Positions 44,122 to 52,514 of a stretch of 64,000 bases of DNA are shown in pieces; the first letter of the stretch is position 1, and each line of letters begins with the position of its first letter. The position numbers were made by a program, and so were the translations under genes. Location of the stretch: NCBI RefSeq assembly GCF_048264025.1, contig NZ_JBLXDN010000001.1, positions 1 through 64,000 on the forward strand. The letters run 5' to 3'. A model generated the notes under the pieces. The model searched no databases and had not been told where the DNA came from. It saw only the letters and a list, made by a program, of their open reading frames with translations. The DNA comes from Nitrincola sp048264025. Lineage in GTDB: Bacteria > Pseudomonadota > Gammaproteobacteria > Pseudomonadales > Balneatricaceae.

Positions 44122-45828
44122 TCAACGATGCCGCCAGACCTGAGCTTTTTTAAGTAACAGATGAGTCACCAGCGCATGCAGTATCTTCACAGCCACAGAG
44201 GTCAACAATATCAGCACCGCCATCGCCGCCGCACTGGCAAAGTAACCGGCTTCATCCAGATGCAGGACTGAAACCGCCGCCAAACGCGTGTCCGGCCCAT
44301 ACAGAAAGACCACCGCCGATACCGTTGTCATGGCATTCACAAACAGATACACCGAAATATCTAACACCGCGGGCAATGAGACCGGCAGCGTTACACGGGT
44401 ATAGGTACGCCAGAAGGGCACTTTGAGCGATGACCCAACCGACTCGAATTCCGGATCCAGTTGTTTCAGCGCCGTCATCGAGGTCAGATGGCACACGGTA
44501 TAAAAATGTATCAGAGTGTTCAAAATCATAATCGCCAAGGTGCCGTAGAGCACATTCAGCGGATTGTTTGGATGGTTAAAAAAGAAGATATACGCCAGAC
44601 CCAACACCATACCCGGCACCGCCATAGGTAAAATGGCAAATAGGTGCACAGTCTGTCTCAGTAACGGAAATTCCTTACTTTTTTCCACCAGCCAGGCGGT
44701 GGTGAAAATCACCAACGTGCCGATCAGTGCCACTGATCCAGCCATTTTCAAGGAGTTAAACCAGGACTCCCAGCCACTCCCCCCGAGACCGTCAAAACTG
44801 TAGTGATTCAGGGTAAAGTTCAAGTTATAGGGCCAAAAGTGAATCAGCGAAGCATACACAGCGGTACCAATCACCAGCACAATCACCGCAGCAACTGCAT
44901 AGCAAAGCAGGGCAAACAGCCAATCACGCATTGGAGAGGGCTCGGGCTGATAGGGCACCGCTCTGGATGACAACTGTGCTGTTTGCTTGCGTTGTACCCA
45001 GCGATCAGCAATAAAGGTGAATACTGCAGGTAACAAGAGTATGACGCTTACAACGGCCCCCATCTGGAAGTTCTGCTGGCCGACAACCTGCTTGTAAATA
45101 TCCGTTGCCAACAAGCTGAACTGCCCACCGATGACCTTGGGTACACCAAAATCGGTAATGGCCAGGGTGAACACCACAAATGCGCATGACATCAAGCCGT
45201 ATCGAACTCCCGGCAACGTGACGGTCATAAAGGTTCGAAACGTCGAGGTCTTCATCACCTTGGCGGCTTCATATAAACGCGCATCACTATTGGACAGAGC
45301 GGTAATCAGGATCATCAGGGCATGTGGGAATATCCAGAAACACATACCGATCACGATACCGACAGGCCCATAGATGCTGGTATCTCCCAACAGGGATTTC
45401 ATATAACCCTGAGTACCAAAGATATACACCAGGCTGATGGCTGGCAGCAGCGAAGGTGCCAGGATTGGCAACAGCGTCAGCATACGAAACAACTTTTTCC
45501 CCGGCATGCAGGTACGGGTAATGCCATAGGCACACATGAACGCCAACGACACCACCAATAGCATAGTAACGAAGGCTATAAAGAAAGAATTCAGTATCGA
45601 ATTAACCAGTGCAGGCGTAGAAAAGTAATACCTGTAGTTCACCAAACCGATAAACTCACCGCTGCCATTCTGCAAACTTTTCAGCAGCATGGTGTAAAGT
45701 GGCAGCACCAGACCTATAAGCATCAGTGCAAGTGCTGCGAGCAGAAACAATAACTTAAGTAGTATTTCTGCGTTGATTTTATAGCGCCAGTCAGCCAATC
45801 GGGCCATAGGAAAGCTAGTAGTGCTCAT
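44122..45828 (-). CDS. phnV: 2-aminoethylphosphonate ABC transporter permease (two fused halves)
   Basis: A 568-residue inner-membrane protein with about 12 helices in two homologous permease units, each with a binding-protein-dependent transport signature (first around residues 180-210, second around 470-500). This fused iron-type (FbpB-like) permease is the form found in putative aminoethylphosphonate transporters with one permease gene. The ATG at 45828 lies one base after the ATPase stop, and the longer frame to 45903 overlaps that gene, so the shorter start is chosen. Confidence 0.9.
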   Translation of the reverse strand: MSTTSFPMARLADWRYKINAEILLKLLFLLAALALMLIGLVLPLYTMLLKSLQNGSGEFIGLVNYRYYFSTPALVNSILNSFFIAFVTMLLVVSLAFMCAYGITRTCMPGKKLFRMLTLLPILAPSLLPAISLVYIFGTQGYMKSLLGDTSIYGPVGIVIGMCFWIFPHALMILITALSNSDARLYEAAKVMKTSTFRTFMTVTLPGVRYGLMSCAFVVFTLAITDFGVPKVIGGQFSLLATDIYKQVVGQQNFQMGAVVSVILLLPAVFTFIADRWVQRKQTAQLSSRAVPYQPEPSPMRDWLFALLCYAVAAVIVLVIGTAVYASLIHFWPYNLNFTLNHYSFDGLGGSGWESWFNSLKMAGSVALIGTLVIFTTAWLVEKSKEFPLLRQTVHLFAILPMAVPGMVLGLAYIFFFNHPNNPLNVLYGTLAIMILNTLIHFYTVCHLTSMTALKQLDPEFESVGSSLKVPFWRTYTRVTLPVSLPAVLDISVYLFVNAMTTVSAVVFLYGPDTRLAAVSVLHLDEAGYFASAAAMAVLILLTSVAVKILHALVTHLLLKKAQVWRHR

Positions 45829-45829
45829 G

Positions 45830-46978
45830 TCAATGCACCTGTTGCACAAAAATTCGGCAGTAGCACTGCGGCAGCTGCAAAAACACTTCTCGCCCAACGG
45901 CAACGGTCATACGTTCGGCATCAGTATGCTGCAAATCCACTACTAGCTGTTGATCTAGCATTAACAGGTCGCAAGTTACGCGCATAAATGAACCTAGATA
46001 CTCGACATGTACCACCCGTGCTTCCAGCGCGCTGTTTTCATCGTCATGCTCGGTCAGCACGACCTCTTCAGGACGGATACCCAGACAGGCTGAATCACCA
46101 TTATTTAACTCATGTGGAAGACAGGGTAGATGCTGAACACCCAACTGCACACCTGACGCCGATGCGACCTCAACCGGCAGCAGATTCATACTGCCAACAA
46201 ACCCGGCCACAAAGGCATTGACCGGATGACGGTAAATCTCTTCTGGCGTACCGATCTGTTCAATAACGCCATGATTCATCACCACAATGCGATCAGCCAT
46301 CGTCAACGCTTCTTCCTGATCATGGGTGACCATAACGGTTGTTACACCCAGCGCCTGCTGCAATGACTTGATCTGTTGACGCAGGTGCAAACGCACCCGT
46401 GCATCCAATGCTGACAGCGGCTCGTCCAGCAGCAATAACCCAGGCTCAGTCGCCAACGCGCGCGCCAGCGCTACACGCTGCTGTTGCCCTCCGGATAACT
46501 GCGCCGGATATTTGGCATCCGAGCCCTCCAGACCAATCAGTGTCAGTAGCTCCTGCACCCGCTCGCGGATGCGTGTTTTACAGTAACCCTGACTTTTCAG
46601 ACCGTAGGCAATATTGTCAGCAATAGTTAGATTGGGGAACAGGGCGTAGGACTGGAACACTATGCCAAAATCACGCTTTTGTGGCGGTAGTGTGGAAATC
46701 TCTTTATCCATTTGAAAAATTCGCCCACTGCTTTGCATCTCCAGTCCGGCGATAGCACGCAACAAGGTGGTCTTACCGCACCCGGATGGACCCAGAAAGC
46801 AAACAAACTCACCCTCAAAGATCTCCAGGTCTATGGTCTTAAGTGCGGTGAACTCACCAAACTGTTTGGTTAGGGCCTCAATTTTCAGACACACTTGTGG
46901 TGAGCTATGATGGCTGCCAGCCAAGGTGGAAGTTTGCGGCACAAACGCCGTTATGGATGATTTCTGCAATGCATGCAT
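45830..46978 (-). CDS. phnT: 2-aminoethylphosphonate ABC transporter ATPase
   Basis: A 382-residue ATPase with Walker A GPSGCGKTTLL, the Q-loop QSYALFPN, signature LSGGQQQRVALARAL, Walker B LLLDEPLSALD and the switch His in MVTHDQEEAL, followed by a C-terminal TOBE-type regulatory region (about 265-382). It is preceded by an attenuator hairpin and followed at once by the permease. Substrate follows from operon context with phnWX. Confidence 0.93.
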   Translation of the reverse strand: MHALQKSSITAFVPQTSTLAGSHHSSPQVCLKIEALTKQFGEFTALKTIDLEIFEGEFVCFLGPSGCGKTTLLRAIAGLEMQSSGRIFQMDKEISTLPPQKRDFGIVFQSYALFPNLTIADNIAYGLKSQGYCKTRIRERVQELLTLIGLEGSDAKYPAQLSGGQQQRVALARALATEPGLLLLDEPLSALDARVRLHLRQQIKSLQQALGVTTVMVTHDQEEALTMADRIVVMNHGVIEQIGTPEEIYRHPVNAFVAGFVGSMNLLPVEVASASGVQLGVQHLPCLPHELNNGDSACLGIRPEEVVLTEHDDENSALEARVVHVEYLGSFMRVTCDLLMLDQQLVVDLQHTDAERMTVAVGREVFLQLPQCYCRIFVQQVH

Positions 46979-46994
46979 AGGGATAACTCCAATT

Positions 46995-47028
46995 AAAAAG
47001 CAGGTGGAGCATCCATGCTCTCACCTGC
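46995..47028 (-). terminator. Attenuator between phnS and ATPase genes
   Basis: Minus strand: GCAGGTG and GAGCAT form a stem with ATGCTC and CACCTGC (one bulged base, two-base tip), followed by TTTTT. It lies 21 bases after the binding-protein stop. Such partial terminators commonly keep membrane components below the level of the binding protein. Confidence 0.8.
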
Positions 47029-47049
47029 CGTGTTCAGTCCTACTGATAC

Positions 47050-48084
47050 TTAACGCGCTTCACTCTTACCATCGTAACGACGCTGCCATTCCTGCAGAAT
47101 GCGGTCACGGTTCACGGCCGAGAAGCTAAAATCGTTATTGATCATGCGATCGACAATATCGGCTGGATAGTTTTCAATTGGCTGGGCAACCCCTGGCATG
47201 GCTACCACGGCATAGCCTTCGTTATACAACTCATTGGCTTCACGACTGATAGCCCAGTCCATCAGGGTTTTGGCGGCTTCCAGATTCTGAGTACCCTTAA
47301 CGATCGCAGCAGCTTCCATATCCCAGCCTAAACCTTCAGACGGAAACACTACTTCAACCGGCGCACCTTGAGATTTCAGGCGGGCGGCACGGAAAGCAAA
47401 GGACACACCCACAACCGCTTCACCCGAACCAGCCAGGTTGCAAGGCGCTGAACCTGAATGGGTGTAACGGCTGATGTTATTGTGCAGACCATCCATGAAT
47501 TCCCAGGCTTTTTCTTCACCCCAGAGTTGGATCCAGCTAGACACATCCAGGTAACCGGTTCCAGACGAGTTAGGATTTGGCATCACCACATGGCCCTGAT
47601 ATTCCGGACGGGTCAGATCTTCCCAACTGGTTGGCATAGGCACACCCAGCTTTTCACCTTCGACCGTGTTGTAGCAAATTGCGGCTACCCAGGCATCCAT
47701 TCCGACCCAGGCCGGTGGATTATTGGCATCAACGAATTTTGGATCCAGATTTTCAACACCGGCTGGCGCGTATGGCTGCAGCATCTCTTCTTTATCCAGC
47801 ATCAGCAGACTGGTTGCCGCCAATCCCCAGATCACATCGGCACGAGGATTCTCTTTTTCGGCAAGCAGACGGGCAGTCATAACACCGGTGGAGTCTCTCA
47901 CCCAACGAATGCTGATCTCAGGATGGGCCTGATTAAAGCGTTCGGCATATTTCTGTAGGTCATCAGACTCAACAGCGGTATAAACAGTCAACTCTGTCGC
48001 TGAAACCGCTTGTACTGCCATGACAGAACCCAGGGCAAGTGCAACAGCTGTTTTTTTCAGGGAGTGAAACGGTGCGTTTTTCAT
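47050..48084 (-). CDS. phnS: 2-aminoethylphosphonate-binding periplasmic protein
   Basis: A 344-residue precursor with signal peptide (ending VQAVSA) and an iron-type periplasmic-binding fold. LTVYTAVESDDLQKYAERF, RWVRDSTGVMTARLLAEK and NPRADVIWGLAATS are hallmarks of the putative aminoethylphosphonate-binding family. GGAG lies before the ATG. It is the first gene of the operon that continues with ATPase, permease, phnW, phnX, EamA and HAD genes; the region upstream holds a candidate Pho box. Confidence 0.93.
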   Translation of the reverse strand: MKNAPFHSLKKTAVALALGSVMAVQAVSATELTVYTAVESDDLQKYAERFNQAHPEISIRWVRDSTGVMTARLLAEKENPRADVIWGLAATSLLMLDKEEMLQPYAPAGVENLDPKFVDANNPPAWVGMDAWVAAICYNTVEGEKLGVPMPTSWEDLTRPEYQGHVVMPNPNSSGTGYLDVSSWIQLWGEEKAWEFMDGLHNNISRYTHSGSAPCNLAGSGEAVVGVSFAFRAARLKSQGAPVEVVFPSEGLGWDMEAAAIVKGTQNLEAAKTLMDWAISREANELYNEGYAVVAMPGVAQPIENYPADIVDRMINNDFSFSAVNRDRILQEWQRRYDGKSEAR

Positions 48085-48133
48085 GATGTCTCCTGAGTAT
48101 AGATTGGTATAGACCAGATACTAGGAGTAAAAT

Positions 48134-48162
48134 GTTTCAATTTAATGACATTTTATTGAAAT
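48134..48162 (-). promoter_or_regulatory. Candidate Pho-box-like direct repeats upstream of phn operon
   Basis: Minus strand shows A/T-rich 11-base near-repeats, ATTTCAATAAA then ATGTCATTAAA, the second agreeing with eight of eleven positions of the PhoB repeat unit. They lie about 50-78 bases before the binding-protein ATG. Moderate match only. Confidence 0.4.
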
Positions 48163-48225
48163 TTTCTGGTCATAAGTGCCTTAATAGATCTGCTCTACTG
48201 CAAGGACAGCGAATAACCACACACA

Positions 48226-48244
48226 AGCAATGATAATTATTTGT
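48226..48244. promoter_or_regulatory. Fur-box-like sequence between phn operon and IS30 element
   Basis: AGCAATGATAATTATTTGT matches the Fur consensus at 12 of 19 positions with an uninterrupted AATGATAAT core. It is 142 bases upstream of the phn operon start and about 85 bases left of the IS end. The gene it once served may have been lost with the insertion. Confidence 0.4.
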
Positions 48245-48327
48245 GTTTACACAGTAACATAATTTTAATAATATCGTTCATTCAACGACATACTAGTAAA
48301 TGCTTTAGCTTATAAAAACTAAAACTC

Positions 48328-49421
48328 CCTGAATTCAGATAATAACCGCAACACTCATGTGATGGGCCAGGTCGGAGAGAGGCCAGCTACCGAAATGTGG
48401 TAGCCTTATTTTTCGACCAAAAAAAATGAGATCTACACATGAGTTATCGGCAGCTGACCGAGGGACAACGATACCAGATTTCTTTGCTGCTCTCACAGGA
48501 TTTTTCGCAGCGAGAGATTGCAAGAAAGCTAAACATTGCACCTTCGACCGTCAATCGAGAGTTGCGACGTAACAAAAATGAAGCAGGTCACTATGACCCC
48601 GATAGAGCTCAACAGCGCTCATTATTTCGCCGTTTAAAGCCAAAAGCTAAGCGAATATGTGAGAACACAAGGAATGCCGTTGAGTTCATGCTCGAACTTG
48701 ACTGGAGTCCTGAGCAGATATCGGCTATTTGCACCAGGATTGGTTACACCGTCAGTCACGAGTGGATCTATAACTATGTACTGGCTGATTTTAATGAGGG
48801 TGGCACCTTGTTCACCCACCTGAGACATCGGTTGAAACGTTATAAAAAGCGGCTTCACAAGCAGCGGGGCCGTATCCTGGGTAGGCGCTCAATACACGAT
48901 AGGCCTGGGATTATTGATGATCGAGGCCGCTATGGAGACTGGGAAATAGACACGGTCATTGGCAAACAAGGAACGGGGGCTATCGTAACTATTTTAGAGC
49001 GAAAAAGCCGCTTTTATTTAGTTAGGAAAGTGACTAGTAAACGTGCCGATGCGGTGGCTGAAGCAACGATAGATATGCTACAGCCTTTCAAAGCTTTGGT
49101 TCACAGCATTACCGCCGACAACGGCTTAGAATTCGCTGACCATGAACGCATTGCTCGTGAACTGGAAACTGATGTTTACTTTGCAGACCCCTATGCGTCT
49201 TATCAGCGTGGCGCAAACGAAAATGCAAATGGGCTCTTGCGTCAATACATACCCAAGGGCACGGATTTGCGGACAGTAACCCAAGCCTTGATTGCAAAGG
49301 CTCAAGTAAGGCTGAACCTGCGTCCCAGGAAAATACTGGGTTTCATTCAACCAGACGTAATTTTTAAAGAGCAATTGCGACAGAATATAAGCGGGTGTTG
49401 CAGTTAATAGTTGAATTCAGG
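48328..49421 (+). mobile_element. IS30-family insertion sequence (about 1.1 kb)
   Basis: The element carries one intact transposase gene. Ends are imperfect inverted repeats: left CCTGAATTCA ... TAACCGCAACAC, right (reverse complement) CCTGAATTCA ... TAACTGCAACAC, with the GCAACA block about 20 bases in, as in IS30 itself. Exact ends are uncertain because CCTGAATTCA could also belong to target DNA, the right copy reading on into an EAL coding frame. I find no convincing 2-4-base target duplication. The element abuts the 5' end of the EAL remnant. Confidence 0.82.
48439..49407 (+). CDS. IS30-family transposase
   Basis: A 322-residue transposase, intact by length: N-terminal helix-turn-helix (REIARKLNIAPSTVNRELRRN, residues about 27-47), a second DNA-binding region, and a DDE catalytic core with DWEIDTVIG, ITADNGLEF and the Glu in ANENANGLLRQY. 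The last codons run to 14 bases from the right end of the element. It should be active unless the ends are damaged. Confidence 0.95.
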   Translation: MSYRQLTEGQRYQISLLLSQDFSQREIARKLNIAPSTVNRELRRNKNEAGHYDPDRAQQRSLFRRLKPKAKRICENTRNAVEFMLELDWSPEQISAICTRIGYTVSHEWIYNYVLADFNEGGTLFTHLRHRLKRYKKRLHKQRGRILGRRSIHDRPGIIDDRGRYGDWEIDTVIGKQGTGAIVTILERKSRFYLVRKVTSKRADAVAEATIDMLQPFKALVHSITADNGLEFADHERIARELETDVYFADPYASYQRGANENANGLLRQYIPKGTDLRTVTQALIAKAQVRLNLRPRKILGFIQPDVIFKEQLRQNISGCCS

Positions 49422-50129
49422 CTTTATTACCAGCCTCAGGTTTGTGCCCGTTCACAGAAAATACTCGCTGTCGAAGCACTGATACGCTGGCACCACCCTA
49501 AACAAGGGCTAGTACCTCCCCTGCGCTTTATTCCTGTTGCAGAAGAAAGTGGTCTGATTGAAACGATTGGTGCCTGGGTGCTTGAAGAAGCTTGCCGTCA
49601 ATTAGCGCTTTGGCATGATGAAGGCATCATCAACATTCGCATCGCGGTCAATCTCTCATCGCATCAATTACGCTCAGCCCGCTTAGTCACTCAAGTCGCA
49701 GCTTGTATGCAGCGCTATGCTATAAAATCTGGTGAGCTGGAGCTTGAAATTACCGAATCTGTTGCCATGGATAATCCAGAGCATTGTATTAGTCAACTGA
49801 TGGATTTGCGTCACCTGGGAGTCAGCTTGGCAATTGATGACTTTGGCACCGGATACTCGTCTCTGGCCTATCTCAAACGTCTGCCAATTGATACCCTTAA
49901 GTTGGATCGCAGCTTTGTACGCGATATCGAAACTGATCCTAACGATGCCGCGATTAGTGAAGCAACTATTTCTATGGCACATGCACTAGGTTTGAAGGTC
50001 GTGGCAGAGGGTGTGGAGACTCAGGGGCAAGCCTACTTCCTAGCCAGCATTCATGACTGCGATCTGCTGCAGGGCTACCTCTTTGGCAAGCCGGAACCTG
50101 CCAGTGTAATCGTTGAGCGTCTAAGATAG
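49413..50129 (+). pseudogene. Decapitated EAL-domain c-di-GMP phosphodiesterase
   Basis: The frame encodes almost a full EAL domain (about 239 residues) from EFRLYYQPQ to the end, with the catalytic set present: EAL as EALIRW, NLSSHQ, EITES, DDFGTGYSS, KLDRSF, EGVET and QGYLFG. It lacks everything N-terminal to the domain and begins at the IS30 end, with only a GTG inside the element (49395) and no ribosome binding site. No matching 5' part lies on the other side of the element, so upstream sequence was lost. The domain might still be made from an IS-borne promoter. Confidence 0.8.
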
Positions 50130-50143
50130 CACCGCTGTTTGAG

Positions 50144-50764
50144 TTAGCCTTTATACCCTTTGCCTACGACAAACACTTCTCGTGAGCGAGAGCGTGACGC
50201 TTCTGGCTTGCGGATCACTACGCTGGCAAAATGATCACGCAGCGATTTGATATAATCATCATAGCCTTCACCATGAAACACCTTGGCAACAAAATTACCG
50301 TTGGGTTTCAATACCTGGCAAGCCATATCCAACGCCAGCTCAACCAAATACATGGAGGCGGCCTGATCTGCAGCCGACACACCACTGATATTAGGCGCCA
50401 TATCTGAAATCACTACATCCACTGGATCACCATTAACAGCGGCCATGATCTGATCAAAAACAGCCTGCTCAGTAAAATCACCTTGAATAAATTCAACATC
50501 GGCCATAGCGTCCATGGGTAGAATATCGGAAGCAATCACCTTGCCTTTTGGTGCAACCAGTTTTGATGCCACCTGAGACCAACCACCCGGTGCCGAGCCA
50601 AGATCCAACACTAGCATACCCGGTTTGATAAGCTTATCTTTCTCATTAATCCCCAGCAGTTTATAACTGGCCCGAGAGCGATAGCCATCAACCTGCGCCT
50701 GCTTTACATAGGGGTCATTGACGTGCTCATCCAACCAGCGGTTACTACTTTTTGATCGTGCCAT
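50144..50764 (-). CDS. rlmE: 23S rRNA (uridine-2552) 2'-O-methyltransferase RlmE
   Basis: RlmE (FtsJ/RrmJ) methylates U2552 in the peptidyl-transferase A loop. The 206 residues have the SAM site VLDLGSAPGGWSQVA, DILPMD, the VVISDMAPN catalytic region with the K-D-K-E set (RASYKLLGI, SDMAPN, FVAKVFHGEG). Length is normal. The usual partner ftsH is not beside it; it is convergent with the EAL remnant. Confidence 0.95.
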   Translation of the reverse strand: MARSKSSNRWLDEHVNDPYVKQAQVDGYRSRASYKLLGINEKDKLIKPGMLVLDLGSAPGGWSQVASKLVAPKGKVIASDILPMDAMADVEFIQGDFTEQAVFDQIMAAVNGDPVDVVISDMAPNISGVSAADQAASMYLVELALDMACQVLKPNGNFVAKVFHGEGYDDYIKSLRDHFASVVIRKPEASRSRSREVFVVGKGYKG

Positions 50765-50852
50765 AGTTGCTGCTTCACCTTTACCATCTTAAAACTGGCA
50801 TTGTACGTGGCATCGCCGGACAGGCCAATCACCTGAGCCACATATAAAAACA

Positions 50853-52403
50853 TCAACTTATATAAGCAGTAGAGTTTGAGTAGTCATCATTCAATATCTC
50901 AATTAACTCATGCCTAGGTACTGATTTAAAAAAGTACCAGCCTTGCACATACGCATCATCGCAATAGTTCTTTATAAACTCAAGTTCAACAGTATTTTCA
51001 ACACCTTCAAATATTAACTGCTTATTCAATCCAGAAATCAAATTTATTATAGAAAGGACCATATCCTTTTTCAAATCATCATTTAATGACTGGGTAAATA
51101 TCCTATCAATTTTAATGTCATCGAAATTAATTTCAGTAAGCCAAACCAGATTAGACACACCTGTACCAAAATCATCCAAGGAAACTCTAAACCCACAACG
51201 CTTTGCTCTATTAGAAAAATCTGAAAGTACGTTGAGTGGTACTTCTATTTCTTCAGTAATTTCAATTTTAATTTGATTAGGATTAATACCATTATCAAGG
51301 ACTTTTTTATTCAGATAGACCAAGAAACTCTCTTCAGTAACTTCAAATGTGCTTACATTAATTGACAAGAAAAAATCCTTTCTAGTTTTCAAAACAGAAA
51401 CCATATCATCAATAGAAGATGTTGCTGTCTGATAAGCCACATACTGATAAAGCTTAATTTTTTCGGCAATACTAATAAATAATTCTGGTGAAACTCTTCC
51501 ATACACTTCATCATCCCACCTAACCAAACTTTCCACACCAATAATCTCAGAAGTTTTCAAAGAAATGATTGGTTGATACTCCATGTATAAGGTTTTATTA
51601 AGAATAGCTTTTCTTAACCTATACTCAATTGACCCCTTATTATAAAAATATGAATTAACCGCATAAAAAATCACACAGCTAAAAACAAAACCAATTAACA
51701 AAATCGTCAAAACCAAAGACACTTTATAATATAATAAACCAGGACGTTTATTGAAAGTATGCACACAGTACCCATATAAGCTACTACATACTGATGTATT
51801 CACCCTGACACTATCTATAATAGAAAAATTCATCCACTTGATATTCTGTGCAGGCGAGTCGTAATTAACAAACACATGATTATCAGAAGTCGCTTCAATT
51901 GAAAATGAAAAATCATCATTTCTGCTTAAAAATGGCTGAAAAGCAAAGTAAGCTGTAAAAGCAGCTATATTATCACTCCGTGTGATATCCAGATCAATTT
52001 CTATCGGAAATAGACCACCAACCATTGAATATAGCAAAAACCTACCATCAACATGATGATCTTTAGGTAACCAGATTGGTGGTGATAAAACTCCCCAATT
52101 AGCAGTACATTTAACCACTTCGTTTTCAATTAGTCCCAAATCATATACGTATAAATACTTATGGGTTATTTGCCTAATAACACCCAGGCTGTATTCATCA
52201 CAATTTTCTATCTCTATTTCTTTAGCCTCATCAATAGCATTTTGTAGTTGCGTAGATACCAGTTCAGCATGCTCAAGCAACTTATCAGAAAATTCATTCT
52301 GTTTTTCATATTGATTTTTAATAGCAAAAACATGTGCCAACACAATTAGCGAAAAAAATATTGCTATAATTAAAATAAAATTTCGGATATTAAGCATTAT
52401 CAT
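50853..52403 (-). CDS. CSS-motif EAL c-di-GMP phosphodiesterase (copy 1)
   Basis: A 516-residue inner-membrane protein: helix 1 (about 9-28), a periplasmic CSS domain with the Cys-Ser-Ser at 206-208 and a second Cys at 213, helix 2 (about 229-250), then a cytoplasmic EAL domain (about 262-505). All catalytic motifs are seen (ESLVRW, NVSTFEV, EITEE, DDFGTG, KIDRIF, EGVEN, QGWYF), so hydrolysis of c-di-GMP is expected. In E. coli such proteins are controlled by the redox state of the CSS cysteines, linked to DsbA/DsbB. Visibly A/T-rich and a tandem paralogue of the next gene. Confidence 0.92.
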   Translation of the reverse strand: MIMLNIRNFILIIAIFFSLIVLAHVFAIKNQYEKQNEFSDKLLEHAELVSTQLQNAIDEAKEIEIENCDEYSLGVIRQITHKYLYVYDLGLIENEVVKCTANWGVLSPPIWLPKDHHVDGRFLLYSMVGGLFPIEIDLDITRSDNIAAFTAYFAFQPFLSRNDDFSFSIEATSDNHVFVNYDSPAQNIKWMNFSIIDSVRVNTSVCSSLYGYCVHTFNKRPGLLYYKVSLVLTILLIGFVFSCVIFYAVNSYFYNKGSIEYRLRKAILNKTLYMEYQPIISLKTSEIIGVESLVRWDDEVYGRVSPELFISIAEKIKLYQYVAYQTATSSIDDMVSVLKTRKDFFLSINVSTFEVTEESFLVYLNKKVLDNGINPNQIKIEITEEIEVPLNVLSDFSNRAKRCGFRVSLDDFGTGVSNLVWLTEINFDDIKIDRIFTQSLNDDLKKDMVLSIINLISGLNKQLIFEGVENTVELEFIKNYCDDAYVQGWYFFKSVPRHELIEILNDDYSNSTAYIS

Positions 52404-52514
52404 TTTAAAAGCATATTCTCTAATTTAATCGATCATCAATATAACATTTAACTAAAAATACTAACATTTATCAACCAAAATCACATATTGAAATATTTTT
52501 ATCAAAAACACTCT

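Noticed and set aside
43597..44157. 186-residue open frame antisense to phnW
   Set aside because: Overlaps conserved phnW coding and shows no family resemblance.
47458..47958. 166-residue open frame antisense to the phosphonate-binding protein gene
   Set aside because: Shadow of a highly conserved gene; no motif.
48330..49419. TGAATTCA direct repeat as an 8-base target duplication of the IS30 element
   Set aside because: The sequence is itself palindromic and aligns with the outer part of IS30 inverted repeats; IS30-family duplications are normally 2-4 bases, so it is more likely part of the ends.
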